A DNA stretch of 64,000 bases, from assembly GCA_018993265.1 (NCBI GenBank), contig JAGKSW010000018.1:62001-126000 (forward strand), given 5' to 3'. The notes beneath the pieces are model-generated. The model was not told the origin of the DNA and did not search any database. It saw nothing but the letters and a program-made list of their open reading frames with translations. Position numbers and translations under genes: made by a program. Shown here piece by piece: positions 1 to 8,373 of the stretch (positions within the stretch are counted from its first letter, which is position 1; each line of letters begins with the position of its first letter). The stretch is from Nostoc sp. TH1S01 (GTDB taxonomy: Bacteria > Cyanobacteriota > Cyanobacteriia > Cyanobacteriales > Nostocaceae).

Positions 1-95
1 AACTGGATGTATGTAAAACAGAAAGACTATTTGAAGAAGAATTCAGAATCAATCCGTGGGGTAAAAAGACCACAGACGCAATTGTAAACCACTAA
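1..95 (+). CDS. C-terminal tail of an unidentified gene entering from the left
   Basis: The window opens inside a possible reading frame whose codons begin at base 3 and run to a TAA at 93-95. They give about 30 residues ending in TTDAIVNH, mixed in composition with an acidic stretch (FEEEF) and a PWGKK motif. A second frame, starting at base 1, is also open until 86, so the choice rests only on the more protein-like composition. No family can be named from so short a tail. It would converge on tyrA, with about 160 bases between the two stops. Confidence 0.35.
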   Translation, partial: LDVCKTERLFEEEFRINPWGKKTTDAIVNH

Positions 96-255
96 TCTAA
101 GATTTAGCGTGGTGTTTCAACACTTATTCATCCGCCACTCGCACAGAATTCATACACTCATTCTGGCGACTGATTTCTGAATTCTATTCAGATAAATGTA
201 AATAGCAATTCAGTTTACATTTATATATTCCTTGCTCATAACTCAAAGCAATTTC

Positions 256-1095
256 TTAGTCAGTAAACAAAGGTCTAGCTTGTTGTGTTGACTGCAACTT
301 TGCTTCTAAAGTTGTCCAATCTTCTTGTTCAATCAAATTAATAAATTTATTGATATTGTGGCGATATTGTTGCAATGAACTCAACAATGCTTGGCGATTA
401 TACCGTGCCATCATTACTCCTAATTCAGGATTTCCGCCACCGACACGGCTGGTATCTCGAAAACCAGAACTCGCTAAATTTTGCGCCAACTGTAAAACTT
501 CAGGGTCAGTTTCACCCATACAAGCAGTGATTAAAGAAGCACTCACCATAACGGGTAAATGAGAAATCCAACTGACAGCGCGGTCGTGTTGTTCGGGTTG
601 ACAGTGGTAAATTTTCGCGCCAAGCGATCGCACAATCTCCTCTAAAATAGCGATCGCATCTTTGGGTGTATTTGCATCTGGTGTCAGTACGTAAGGTCTA
701 TCAACAAATAAATTTTTTTGCGCCGCTTCTATGCCACTATCTGCCGTTCCCGCCATTGGATGACCACCGACAAACCGTGACCACAAAGGTGAAATTGCCT
801 GGACTATTGGTGCTTTCACCGAACCCACATCAGTAATAATCGTAGCGGCATTTAGATGTTTAATTAACTGTTCAACTTGGGGAACAATAAGGGCGATAGG
901 CGTACAAACAAAGATAACGTCTGCGATTCCTAGCAAACTCATTTCAACGGATGCCTCATCCACACTGCCAAGGGCTACGGCTGTTTGACAGGTAGATTCA
1001 CGGCGACTGACTCCCAAGACATGATGACCTTGCGATCGCAAATCATAACCCAAAGAACCGCCTATTAATCCCAAACCTAAAATACCAATATTCAT
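256..1095 (-). CDS. tyrA: Prephenate/arogenate dehydrogenase (TyrA)
   Basis: This enzyme makes the oxidative decarboxylation step of tyrosine synthesis; cyanobacterial members usually act on arogenate with NADP+, so arogenate dehydrogenase is the likelier activity (family knowledge, not seen here). The protein of 279 residues starts with a Rossmann motif GLGLIGGSLG at about residues 5-14, followed by the TyrA core with GGHPMAGT near residue 110 and the HDRAVSWISHLP segment near residue 170. No ACT or chorismate mutase domain is attached, which fits cyanobacterial TyrA. The frame is open for 11 codons further upstream, but the start at 1095 puts the nucleotide-binding strand at the N-terminus as in homologues. 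It stands alone, convergent with the fragment on its left. Confidence 0.93.
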   Translation of the reverse strand: MNIGILGLGLIGGSLGYDLRSQGHHVLGVSRRESTCQTAVALGSVDEASVEMSLLGIADVIFVCTPIALIVPQVEQLIKHLNAATIITDVGSVKAPIVQAISPLWSRFVGGHPMAGTADSGIEAAQKNLFVDRPYVLTPDANTPKDAIAILEEIVRSLGAKIYHCQPEQHDRAVSWISHLPVMVSASLITACMGETDPEVLQLAQNLASSGFRDTSRVGGGNPELGVMMARYNRQALLSSLQQYRHNINKFINLIEQEDWTTLEAKLQSTQQARPLFTD

Positions 1096-1130
1096 AATTG
1101 ATTTTGTCAGTTTATTTTTTACGTACATTT

Positions 1131-1226
1131 TAGGGGCTAGAAGCTAGAGGCTAGAGGCTAGAGAAGAAAGTTATGAAAATTTTTTAATCTAATCCCTAGC
1201 CCCTAGTCCCTAATCCCTAGTCCCTT
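1131..1226. repeat. CTAGCCC/CTAGAGG-type short repeats, inverted
   Basis: The space between tyrA and the pentapeptide gene holds tandem heptamers: GGCTAGA-type units at about 1134-1163 and the complementary CCCTAGT/CCCTAAT-type units at about 1194-1226. The two blocks can fold on each other. This is the short tandem heptamer repeat style typical of heterocystous cyanobacteria. A related run (CCTAGCCTCTAGCCTCT) lies near 12208. Confidence 0.7.
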
Positions 1227-1247
1227 AATTTTGTATGGGTAGCATCA

Positions 1248-2813
1248 ATGACTGTAGAGGAATTGCTCGAACAATACGCAGCAGGGGTTACAAATTTTAG
1301 CGGTATCGAACTTTGCGAAGCGAACCTGAGTGGTGTCAAACTCTGTGGTGTCAATCTCAGCGAAGCTAATTTGAGTGTAGTAAATTTGAGTGGGGCAAAT
1401 CTCAGCGAAGCTAATTTGAGCCATGCTACGTTGAATGTCGCTCGTCTGAGTGGTGTGAATTTCGTAGGTACGAACATGAATCACGCCAGTTTAAATGTGG
1501 CAAATTTAATTCGTTCTGACCTCAGCCGCGCCCAAATGCGGGGTGCTTCCTTGGTACGTGCTGAGTTAATTCGAGCCGAACTGAGCCGGGCTGACTTATA
1601 TGAAGCTAACCTTAGTAATGCTGATTTACGTGAAGCCACCCTGCGTAAAGCCAATCTCCGCCGCGCTAACTTGCATGAAACTATTTTAAAAGGTTGTTCC
1701 TTAGCTGGTGCCAATTTAGAAATGGCGAACTTAAACGCCGCTGACTTACACCGTAGCGACCTCAGTGGTGCCAATTTACGTGATGCTGAATTTAAACAGG
1801 CAAATCTTACCCATGCTAACCTCAGCGGTGCAGACTTGAGTGGCGCAAACCTGCGTTGGGCTGATTTGAGTGGCGCAAACCTCAGTTGGGCTGATTTGAG
1901 CGGTGCAAAATTGAGTGGGGCGAACTTGATGGGGGCAAACTTAAGCAATGCTAATTTAACTAATACAAGTTTTGTTCATGCAAACTTGACTGAGGCAATA
2001 TTAATTAAAGCCGAATGGGTTGGTGCTGATTTAACAGGCGCAACTTTAACTGGGGCAAAACTGCATTCTGCATCCCGGTTTGGGCTAAAAACAGAAGGAA
2101 TGATTTGTGAATGGGTTGATCTTAGCCCAAAAGGCGATCGCTCCATCATTCAAAAGTTTGAAGCCGACGACCCACGGGAATTTTTTAACGAAACCCCCCC
2201 AACCATTCGGATTATCGTTGATGCGGCCCTAGAACCAGAAGCCAACTTTGCTCTAGCTGGTGCTTATTTCCACATTGCTCAAGAATATCGCATCATCAAA
2301 CAACCCCCCAGCATGGAAATTGGCCGTCGCCGGACTGTCTTCACCTTCCGGGTAGACAGCGATGAAGCTTTATTACCTACAGCCTGTCTGGCCATTCTGC
2401 CGTTTAGAGATGCTACAAGTACACACAAAAGCATTTACCAAGTGGTAGAGATATTGAATAAAGAAGATGTACCTGACATAGACATCAAAATATCCCATCG
2501 GGTGAAGCATTTGACCACACTAATCGAACAAGCTATTAGTCAGGCTCAGACGATTCGGCAAATGAAAAAAAATCTTGAATTAGCAGCAAAATTAAATTTC
2601 TTTCGAGCGCCTACGCAAACAATCTTAACTAATTCCAGCGCCCAAACCTTGACAGTATACGATAACCCCTACTTTGGCAAAAAATTTATTAATACCTCGC
2701 GGTTAGATGCAGCCTTTTTAACTGATAAATCCTCTGAAACTGCCACACTTGCATCACTTCCGTTAAATCTAGTTGTAGATTTTCTCAAAAGCTTTCACTA
2801 TATGAATGATTAA
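1248..2813 (+). CDS. Pentapeptide-repeat protein with a unique C-terminal domain
   Basis: The protein has 521 residues. From about residue 17 to 280 it is an almost unbroken run of pentapeptides of the A(N/D)Lxx type (for example ANLSG, ADLSG, ANLRW), which in this family fold into a right-handed four-sided beta helix. The remaining 240 residues are not repetitive. They contain a globular segment with the stretch PPTIRIIVDAALEPEANFALAGAYFHIAQEY, then a region rich in Lys and Gln and a Ser/Thr-rich tail. I do not recognise a family for this part. No signal peptide or membrane segment is visible, so a cytoplasmic location is likely. The role is unknown; pentapeptide proteins are very numerous in Nostocales. 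The start is the first ATG in the frame. Confidence 0.88.
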   Translation: MTVEELLEQYAAGVTNFSGIELCEANLSGVKLCGVNLSEANLSVVNLSGANLSEANLSHATLNVARLSGVNFVGTNMNHASLNVANLIRSDLSRAQMRGASLVRAELIRAELSRADLYEANLSNADLREATLRKANLRRANLHETILKGCSLAGANLEMANLNAADLHRSDLSGANLRDAEFKQANLTHANLSGADLSGANLRWADLSGANLSWADLSGAKLSGANLMGANLSNANLTNTSFVHANLTEAILIKAEWVGADLTGATLTGAKLHSASRFGLKTEGMICEWVDLSPKGDRSIIQKFEADDPREFFNETPPTIRIIVDAALEPEANFALAGAYFHIAQEYRIIKQPPSMEIGRRRTVFTFRVDSDEALLPTACLAILPFRDATSTHKSIYQVVEILNKEDVPDIDIKISHRVKHLTTLIEQAISQAQTIRQMKKNLELAAKLNFFRAPTQTILTNSSAQTLTVYDNPYFGKKFINTSRLDAAFLTDKSSETATLASLPLNLVVDFLKSFHYMND

Positions 2814-2814
2814 A

Positions 2815-2975
2815 GGAGAATTCAGGAGTCAGAATCAGAAAGTGGACGTTTTCAATTTATTGCTCTGTTCATCGGCTGGATACAGCCACTCATCAAAGAC
2901 ATAACGCAAGACGGTACTGCTTAACCACTCACCCAGAATTTATACTGAATTCTGGCTCCTGGCTCCTGAATTCTG
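2815..2975. repeat. Dispersed inverted repeat (GAATTCAGGAG family)
   Basis: GAATTCAGGAG at 2818-2828 is matched perfectly by CTCCTGAATTC at 2963-2973, and nearby CAGAAT/ATTCTG segments extend the symmetry. A related sequence lies at about 130-195, near the left edge (cagaattcat...attctgg...gaattct). The spacing to the next gene is 50 bases. It looks like a non-coding dispersed repeat rather than a terminator, because no T run follows. Confidence 0.55.
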
Positions 2976-3027
2976 TTTTGATCAGAAAATCTCGATTTTG
3001 CCAGAAACGAATTTTTGGAGGTAGCAA

Positions 3028-3621
3028 ATGCGTGATACCTTTAACAGAATGGTTGGTCGGACTCGCTATGTAGTCTGTCGGTTGTTTATTCACTTAGGTG
3101 GTTCGGATGTCGCACCAATTTTAGGCGTATTAAATCGCGGCGCGAGAGATGCGATCGATGCAGATGGCGACTTGCAGGTTTTGGGAGAAGGATTAGTCGA
3201 ACTGTGCGAAACGCTTCTGCGCTACGATGAATATTGGATGTCTGCTGCCAACGAAGGCGACGTATTTTGGAGTGAAGGCGAAGCAGGCGATTATGTCAAC
3301 GAGTTATTTACTGACTCGGCCGAAAGATACGGTGCTGATATTGATTTGGATTCTCCTTCTGGCTTTGATGAACCCTTATCCATCCCAGTAACACGTAACG
3401 TTGTGGTGATGATTACCGTAGCTTTTGAAGGCGAAGTTCCAGAGTTAGAAACCGACCTATCGAATATTCAAGCACTCAAAGAAGGTTTAAAAGCCCTAAT
3501 CAACTTGCACTACAAAAACAAACTCAAAGCCATTCAAGTACATTTTTCGCCAGCACAGTTAGGCGATGAACTGAGCAATGATGATTTGTTGCAATATTAC
3601 CCAGAATTGATACCTTTGTAA
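3028..3621 (+). CDS. DUF1517 family protein
   Basis: The protein has 197 residues, is acidic, and has no signal peptide. The C-terminal third (RNVVVMITVAFEGEVPEL ... LKAIQVHFSPAQ ... DDLLQYYPELIPL) has the layout of the DUF1517 domain found in cyanobacteria and plastids: a beta strand, a helix, a second strand carrying an aromatic/Pro-Gln motif, and a closing YPEL. The N-terminal part contains the GLVELCETLLRYDEYWMSA helix typical of the same group. The function of the family is not known. A good Shine-Dalgarno (GGAGG, 3019-3023) lies just upstream of the ATG and supports the start. The gene is followed 68 bases later by a lipoprotein gene on the same strand; the two may be co-transcribed. 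Confidence 0.7.
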   Translation: MRDTFNRMVGRTRYVVCRLFIHLGGSDVAPILGVLNRGARDAIDADGDLQVLGEGLVELCETLLRYDEYWMSAANEGDVFWSEGEAGDYVNELFTDSAERYGADIDLDSPSGFDEPLSIPVTRNVVVMITVAFEGEVPELETDLSNIQALKEGLKALINLHYKNKLKAIQVHFSPAQLGDELSNDDLLQYYPELIPL

Positions 3622-3689
3622 ATTGTTGGGTTGTCCGCACACCACCCATTTTAAGAAGTTGTTAAGCTCGGAGATAAGACAATACTGCA

Positions 3690-4574
3690 ATGATCATGAC
3701 CATATTACGTAAATTTACAGTGGTTGTTTTAGCCTTGAGTTTGTGTATAACAACTGTTGCCTGTGGCGGTGGAGAGCAAACTACTCCTACAGGCCGGAAT
3801 GTTAGCCAAACTTCTACTGCCACCAGATTGAGTGATGGACAGTATCAAGTACAACAAGCTACTTATGACGATGGAACAGGAGAGTATACACTGTTTTTAC
3901 TGAACAGTACACCTCCAACCTTTACAACCGAAAATTTACAAATGGCACGGCTGACTGATGAAGAAATCAAAGAGGGTAAAAAATCTTACCTAAAAGTAGA
4001 AAAGGGACAGCCAGCTTTGTACCTCACAGAAGACTTCAAAATTGAGTACGTCCACAACGTGACTCAAACCCAAACAAACCCCCAAACAGGACAACAAGAA
4101 ACAGTTGTCGTCCGTCAAGAAAACAGCTTTTGGTCGCCCTTTGCTGGTTCTCTGGCTGGGAGTATAGCAGGTCAAGCAATTGGTAGTCTGTTATTTAGAC
4201 CCCAATATTACGTACCCCCTGTGTATCAACCAGGTGGATTAACTGGTTTTGGCGGTTACGGTTCCAGCTATGACCAAGCAGTTAGCAGTTACCGCAGCCG
4301 CTATAATGCACCCCCCGCAGCGGTGAGAAATCGTACAGCTTTCCGTACTACAGGCAATATTAGAAGTACTTATCCTAGTGGTTCTAATGTCCGTACTACC
4401 ACCCCTCGCAGAACTACAGTTAACCGTCCTAGTGGTTCTGGTTATGGTGCTAGTGAACTACGACCATCTGGTAAATCTAGTACTACCAGACGTAATTCCG
4501 GTAGCAGTTTTGGTAGTGGTGGCCGGAGTCGGACTCCTAGCCGCAGCGGTGGTTTTGGTAGTAGAAGACGTTAA
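3690..4574 (+). CDS. Putative lipoprotein with a Ser/Gly/Arg-rich C-terminus
   Basis: The protein has 294 residues. The N-terminus is a lipoprotein signal with a hydrophobic core (residues 8-22) and lipobox TVAC, giving Cys25 as the lipidated residue. The middle (residues 50-150) carries a soluble domain of unknown type. Residues 158-175 are a small Gly/Ala-rich hydrophobic segment (AGSLAGSIAGQAIGSLLF). The last 100 residues are low in complexity and very rich in Ser, Gly, Arg and Thr, with a strongly basic end. It is probably anchored at a membrane facing the periplasm. The function is unknown. A second in-frame ATG lies two codons downstream. A strong hairpin terminator follows. Confidence 0.8.
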   Translation: MIMTILRKFTVVVLALSLCITTVACGGGEQTTPTGRNVSQTSTATRLSDGQYQVQQATYDDGTGEYTLFLLNSTPPTFTTENLQMARLTDEEIKEGKKSYLKVEKGQPALYLTEDFKIEYVHNVTQTQTNPQTGQQETVVVRQENSFWSPFAGSLAGSIAGQAIGSLLFRPQYYVPPVYQPGGLTGFGGYGSSYDQAVSSYRSRYNAPPAAVRNRTAFRTTGNIRSTYPSGSNVRTTTPRRTTVNRPSGSGYGASELRPSGKSSTTRRNSGSSFGSGGRSRTPSRSGGFGSRRR

Positions 4575-4596
4575 TCAATTCAGTTAATTTTAAATC

Positions 4597-4662
4597 TGTG
4601 TAGGTTGGATTTTTGCTGGCTTTTTGAAAGGTACTAAGTAAAATCCAATCTACGCATTTTTT
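4597..4662 (+). terminator. Rho-independent terminator of the lipoprotein gene
   Basis: TGTGTAGGTTGGATTTT (4597-4613) pairs with AAAATCCAATCTACGCA (4640-4656) with two G-T wobbles, and is followed at once by TTTTTTAT. It lies 23 bases past the stop codon. Confidence 0.8.
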
Positions 4663-4697
4663 ATCTGATTTTTCCAGTCGAAGTGCAAATTCAATAT

Positions 4698-5318
4698 TTA
4701 TACCAACCCAGCTTGAAAAATTTGATTTGGAGTCAGATGTAATTCAGGAAAAGTTTGGGAGATAATGCGATCGCTATCTCTAAACTTACTAATCTGATAT
4801 TCTCCATCCACTAAATTACACACAGAGATTGTCGGTTGTTTGGGATTACCAATAAAATTACGTCCACCCAACGCCGCATAGTCAATAATCCAATACTCAG
4901 CGATACCCATCTCCTCATAGTCAGCATATTTTATGTAGTAATCGTCTCGCCAGTTAGTTGATACAACCTCAACTACCAAAGGTATCGACTCACCCAAACT
5001 GATGGTAGATGATTTTTTCCATAATGGTTCATTTGCCAAATTTGCCTGATTTATCACTAACACATCAGGAAAATAACCAGAATCTTTTTCCAGAGGTCTA
5101 ACCATCGCTTGGTTAGGTATCAAGAAAGGAAGGTCTAATTGAGAGAACTCAACGGTGACTTTTTTTGCAATAAAACCCTTAATTTCTTCGTGATCTCCTA
5201 CTGGTTGCGCCATTTCAACAATACTTCCATTATGTAATTCGTAGCGTACCCCTGAGTTTTCAGGCAGCCAATCAACAAATTCCTCAAATGTTACTAGCTT
5301 GGGTATGGCTTGAGTCAT
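4698..5318 (-). CDS. Uma2 family (DUF820) putative restriction-endonuclease-fold protein
   Basis: The protein has 206 residues and the full layout of the Uma2/DUF820 family, which has many copies in cyanobacteria: an N-terminal FEEFVDWLPENSG-YELHNGSIVEM segment, the PD-(D/E)XK-like core FPDVLVI followed by PLVVEVVSTNWRDDYYIKYADYEEMGIAEYWIIDY, and a short C-terminal beta part. The acidic residues of FPD and VEVVS plus the downstream Lys are those expected for a nuclease-like site. The biological role of the family is not settled. The ATG at 5318 is the first in the frame. It is an isolated gene on the minus strand. Confidence 0.88.
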   Translation of the reverse strand: MTQAIPKLVTFEEFVDWLPENSGVRYELHNGSIVEMAQPVGDHEEIKGFIAKKVTVEFSQLDLPFLIPNQAMVRPLEKDSGYFPDVLVINQANLANEPLWKKSSTISLGESIPLVVEVVSTNWRDDYYIKYADYEEMGIAEYWIIDYAALGGRNFIGNPKQPTISVCNLVDGEYQISKFRDSDRIISQTFPELHLTPNQIFQAGLV

Positions 5319-5415
5319 AGCTTTTGAAAATTTTTGCTTTGGAAATATTATCTCTACTTTAGGAGAAGGCGGACAGCTTTTCCAAAGATGCCATCATTTT
5401 GCAGACTAATATAAA

Positions 5416-5449
5416 CCAATTGCACCTCTCTGGAAAGAAATGCAATTGG
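5416..5449 (-). terminator. Hairpin downstream of the small membrane protein
   Basis: CCAATTGCA (5416-5424) and TGCAATTGG (5441-5449) form a perfect 9-bp stem just after the stop of the minus-strand gene at 5459. The T run on the minus strand is weak (TTTATATT), so termination is probable but not certain. Confidence 0.5.
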
Positions 5450-5458
5450 CTTAAATTT

Positions 5459-5665
5459 TTAAAGGGGATACTTTGTTTTGCGGAAAATCGCAATCAAAAT
5501 GACTCTTATAAGTCCAGTAATAGAACCAATCAACATAGAAATAAGAATTGCGATCGCCAGGATTATTGCTGTAGGAGATTCACCATTTTCAATTATAGGT
5601 TTGGCATCAATTGGAGCAACAGGTGAAATCGTTTGGCTAGTTGTAGTCATTTGATTCTGAGACAT
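5459..5665 (-). CDS. Small single-span membrane protein, unknown function
   Basis: A 68-residue protein. A Ser/Thr/Gln-rich polar N-terminus (about 28 residues) is followed by one long hydrophobic segment with a Gly (AIILAIAILISMLIGSITGLIRVILIAIF, residues 33-61) and a basic tail RKTKYPL. The ATG at 5665 has a Shine-Dalgarno GGAG 10 bases before it on the minus strand. A hairpin follows the stop. These points favour a real gene over a chance frame, although the opposite strand is also open. No family is recognised. Confidence 0.55.
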   Translation of the reverse strand: MSQNQMTTTSQTISPVAPIDAKPIIENGESPTAIILAIAILISMLIGSITGLIRVILIAIFRKTKYPL

Positions 5666-5798
5666 CTAAATTATCTCCGTTTCTCTGAATATCTTAAGGA
5701 TGCTACAAATACTGAGGAGCGTGTAGACCCAGTTTTGGTCACTTTGCAAACTGACTAAAATTGGGTAAAAATTAAGCTGTACTGAGTCATTTCGCTAA

Positions 5799-6080
5799 AT
5801 GTCCACCCTCGTAGCATCACAACAAGCCTTGGATGACCTCATTGACCCAGCAAGGGTTCGGAAACGCTGGAACAAACATGATCAGAGATGGGCTGACGCA
5901 GCGGCTCTCTCCCCCAAGACCTTACAAAGATTCTGGAGCCGAGTCAGTATCAAGCGAGCCAATTTTATTGCTATCTGTCAAGCTATAGATATAATTCACT
6001 TGATATCTGCTAAGTGTTGGTCACTTTCGGAAGGTTTACCCCTGCTTTTATTCACAATTAGCATAACTGTGTTACCCTAG
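5799..6080 (+). pseudogene. Fragment of the N-terminal helical domain of a NACHT/WD-type regulator
   Basis: Residues 1-65 (from MSTLVASQQALDDL to FIAICQAIDI) resemble the short helical N-terminal domain that precedes NACHT, NB-ARC or WD40 modules in many large Nostocales proteins. Its features are a helix with RxRKxW, then DAAxLSxxTLxRFW, then a final FIAICQAxxI. In those proteins the domain continues into a Trp-Glu-(Asp/Glu) link and the ATPase. Here the frame instead runs into 28 residues of unrelated hydrophobic sequence and stops. The most likely reading is a decayed remnant whose large C-terminal part has been lost. A free-standing small protein cannot be excluded. It sits 98 bases before rpsB on the same strand. 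Confidence 0.5.
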
Positions 6081-6104
6081 TAGAGTTGTCTAAATTCCGC
6101 ACAT

Positions 6105-6178
6105 CCAGGAGTTCGGGTGTTTTCTTTTTGGAAAATACGCCTGGGTGGAGGTTTAACCCGAATAGGAGTTAAGAATAT
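6105..6178 (+). promoter_or_regulatory. Structured rpsB leader, candidate pseudoknot
   Basis: CCAGG (6105-6109) can pair with CCTGG (6140-6144), enclosing a small TTTTC/GAAAA hairpin at about 6120-6134. TTCGGGT (6112-6118), inside that loop, is the exact complement of ACCCGAA (6156-6162), which lies right before the Shine-Dalgarno AGGAG (6164-6168). The two helices cross, so they would form a pseudoknot next to the ribosome-binding site. In proteobacteria the rpsB leader is a known target of S2 autoregulation. Whether this cyanobacterial leader acts the same way is inference. Confidence 0.5.
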
Positions 6179-6976
6179 ATGCCAGTCGTTTCATTGGCTC
6201 AAATGATGGAGTCAGGGGTTCACTTTGGGCATCAAACCCGTCGCTGGAACCCAAAAATGTCTCCGTACATTTATACTGCCCGCAATGGTGTACACATTAT
6301 TGACTTGGTGCAAACAGCCCAGTTGATGGAAGATGCTTACACCTACATGAGAACCCAAGCGGAGCAAGGGAAGAAATTCTTGTTTGTTGGTACTAAGCGT
6401 CAAGCAGCAGGAATCATTGCTCAAGAAGCATCTCGTTGTGGCGCTCACTATATTAACCAGCGTTGGTTGGGTGGAATGCTCACCAACTGGTCAACTATTA
6501 AAACACGGGTAGAACGGCTGAAGGATTTGGAACGCCGCGAAGAAAACGGCGCTTTAGATTTATTGCCGAAAAAAGAAGCTTCTATGCTGCGTCGGGAAAT
6601 GGCAAAGCTGCAAAAATACCTGGGTGGGATTAAAACCATGCGGAAAGTCCCTGACGTGGTAATAATTGTAGACCAACGCCGGGAATATAACGCAGTTCAA
6701 GAATGTCAAAAACTGTCCATTCCCATTGTGTCCATGTTGGATACCAACTGTGACCCAGATGTTGTGGATATTCCTATCCCAGCAAATGATGACGCTATCA
6801 GATCCATTAAGTTGATAGTTGGCAAATTGGCGGATGCAATTTATGAAGGTCGTCATGGCCAACTGGATGTAGAAGAAGAATACGAAGATTACGAAGGCGC
6901 TGAGGAAGATTACGATTACGACGAAAGTGATTACTCTGACGCGTTACTCGGCGACGATGAAGACGAAGAAGAATAA
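6179..6976 (+). CDS. rpsB: 30S ribosomal protein S2
   Basis: Ribosomal protein S2 of the small subunit. The 265-residue protein shows the S2 signatures in order: [15 protein letters not shown] near residue 13, [11 protein letters not shown] near residue 65, the [13 protein letters not shown] block near residue 97, and [18 protein letters not shown] near residue 160. A long acidic tail (from about residue 224, rich in Glu, Asp and Tyr) extends beyond the bacterial core, as is common in cyanobacteria. A Shine-Dalgarno AGGAG lies 10 bases before the ATG. tsf follows 165 bases later on the same strand, the conserved rpsB-tsf order, with a repeat hairpin between them. Confidence 0.98.
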   Translation: MPVVSLAQMMESGVHFGHQTRRWNPKMSPYIYTARNGVHIIDLVQTAQLMEDAYTYMRTQAEQGKKFLFVGTKRQAAGIIAQEASRCGAHYINQRWLGGMLTNWSTIKTRVERLKDLERREENGALDLLPKKEASMLRREMAKLQKYLGGIKTMRKVPDVVIIVDQRREYNAVQECQKLSIPIVSMLDTNCDPDVVDIPIPANDDAIRSIKLIVGKLADAIYEGRHGQLDVEEEYEDYEGAEEDYDYDESDYSDALLGDDEDEEE

Positions 6977-7073
6977 AGTATGAAGGATGAAGTCTGAAGT
7001 CTGAAAAATAAAAATTCACACTTCATACTTCACACTTCAGACTTTCTGAGACTTCAGACTGTCTTCACTTCTG
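6977..7073. repeat. GAAGTAT-type heptamer repeats, inverted, in the rpsB-tsf spacer
   Basis: Directly after the rpsB stop come GAAGGAT-GAAGTCT-GAAGTCT units, then after a short AT-rich loop the complementary ACACTTC-ATACTTC-ACACTTC-AGACTTT units. The two arms can fold into a long imperfect hairpin in the message between rpsB and tsf. The same repeat type recurs at 24157-24190, 30672-30746, 54181-54279 and 60697-60962. Confidence 0.75.
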
Positions 7074-7141
7074 AGTAAGATAGAAATACTCAACGCCCGT
7101 GAGCGATAAAAACTCTAGGTCAAGTTAGGAATTGAGGCAAC

Positions 7142-8086
7142 ATGGCGGAAATATCTGCAAAACTCGTCCAAGAGCTACGCCAAAAAACTGGTGCCGGCAT
7201 GATGGACTGCAAAAAGGCGCTAAAAGAAACTGAAGGCGACATTGAACAAGCGATAGATTGGCTACGGAAAAAGGGCATCGCTTCTGCGGGTAAAAAAAGC
7301 GATCGCATCGCAGCTGAAGGTCTAGTAGACACCTACATTCAGCCAGGTGGCAAAGTCGGTGTACTCATAGAAGTTAACTGCCAAACCGATTTCGTTGCCC
7401 GAAATGAGGCCTTTAAATCTTTAGTTACCAGCCTTGCACAGCAAGCTGCAACTGCTGATAGTGTTGAGTCTTTGCTGGCTCAACCTTACATCGGCGATAA
7501 CAGCATCACTGTAGATGAATACATCAAGCAAAGCATTGCTAACCTTGGTGAAAACATCCAAGTACGCCGTTTTGTCAATTTTGCAGTAGCAGACGGTACA
7601 ACCGGAGTAGTAGATAGCTATATTCACACTGGCGGTCGTGTTGGTGTATTAGTTGAGCTAGAATCTGCCTCTGAGTCAGCAGCAACTAACGAAGAATTCC
7701 AAGCCTTGGCGCGGAATGCGGCGATGCAAGTAGCAGCTTGTCCCAACGTTGAGTATGTCAGTGTTGACCAAATCCCAGCCGAAGTTGTCCAAAAAGAAAA
7801 AGACATCGAAATGGGCAAGGACGATTTGGCAAACAAACCTGAGAACATCAGAGAAAAGATTGTTCAAGGACGGATTGAAAAACGTCTAAAAGAAATGACT
7901 TTGCTCGATCAGCCTTATATCCGTGACCAAAGTATTTCTGTAGAAGAATTGGTCAAGCAAGTCAAGGCTAAAGTCGGCGGAGAAGTTAAAGTCAGCCGCT
8001 TTGTGCGCTACATCCTCGGCGAAGGTATTGAAAAAAAAGAAACTAACTTTGCTGATGAAGTTGCGGCTCAAATCGGAGCGAAGTAA
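7142..8086 (+). CDS. tsf: Translation elongation factor Ts
   Basis: EF-Ts exchanges GDP for GTP on EF-Tu. The 314-residue protein opens with the UBA-like domain and the hallmark [19 protein letters not shown] (residues 9-27), followed by the linker and the TDFVARNE motif near residue 82 that contacts EF-Tu. The core shows an internal duplication: [17 protein letters not shown] near residue 115 and [17 protein letters not shown] near residue 258, each followed by a V(R/S)RFV strand. This fits the paired N and C subdomains of the EF-Ts core. A GAGG Shine-Dalgarno precedes the ATG. It is probably co-expressed with rpsB, and a terminator follows. Confidence 0.97.
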   Translation: MAEISAKLVQELRQKTGAGMMDCKKALKETEGDIEQAIDWLRKKGIASAGKKSDRIAAEGLVDTYIQPGGKVGVLIEVNCQTDFVARNEAFKSLVTSLAQQAATADSVESLLAQPYIGDNSITVDEYIKQSIANLGENIQVRRFVNFAVADGTTGVVDSYIHTGGRVGVLVELESASESAATNEEFQALARNAAMQVAACPNVEYVSVDQIPAEVVQKEKDIEMGKDDLANKPENIREKIVQGRIEKRLKEMTLLDQPYIRDQSISVEELVKQVKAKVGGEVKVSRFVRYILGEGIEKKETNFADEVAAQIGAK

Positions 8087-8094
8087 TTTAGTCC

Positions 8095-8149
8095 TTGGTC
8101 ATTGGTTATTGGTCATTGGTCATTAGTTATGGACAAATGACCAATAACT
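8095..8149. repeat. TTGGTCA heptamer repeats (STRR type)
   Basis: Tandem units TTGGTCA/TTGGTTA/TTAGTTA at about 8096-8130 followed by the complement GACCAATAAC. This is one of the short tandemly repeated sequence types known from heterocystous cyanobacteria. Related blocks lie at 9196-9317, 49262-49300 and 62484-62545. Confidence 0.75.
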
Positions 8150-8157
8150 TTTTTCAA

Positions 8158-8192
8158 ACAGGTCAGTTACACTAACTGGCCTGTATTTTATT
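8158..8192 (+). terminator. Terminator of the rpsB-tsf unit
   Basis: ACAGGTCAGTTA (8158-8169) and TAACTGGCCTGT (8173-8184) form a 12-bp stem with one wobble and a 3-base loop, followed by ATTTTATTATT. It lies 70 bases past the tsf stop. Confidence 0.65.
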
Positions 8193-8373
8193 ATTAGAAG
8201 ATAATGGCGTACATTTGTACCAATGCCAATTGAGAAAATGATTGATAGAAGCTACATACAGACAGCAATTCTCAATCCAAAATCTGTCTTGAAAAGTTTG
8301 CTCAAGTCGGGAAACCCGCCCACGCAACTTTTCGCAAAATTAAAAATCGGATGATGGGCAATTAAGAAAAGGT

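Noticed and set aside
1217-1948. Minus-strand open frames opposite the pentapeptide gene
   Set aside because: They are the mirror of the repetitive plus-strand codons and have monotonous composition; the plus-strand pentapeptide protein explains them.
4378-4587. Second plus-strand frame inside the lipoprotein gene
   Set aside because: It is a shifted reading of the Ser/Gly/Arg-rich tail and gives a Val/Leu-rich sequence without start signals.
5399-5626. Plus-strand frame opposite the small membrane protein at 5459
   Set aside because: Asn/Arg-rich random composition, no Shine-Dalgarno, and it spans the hairpin; the minus-strand frame has a signal and a membrane segment.
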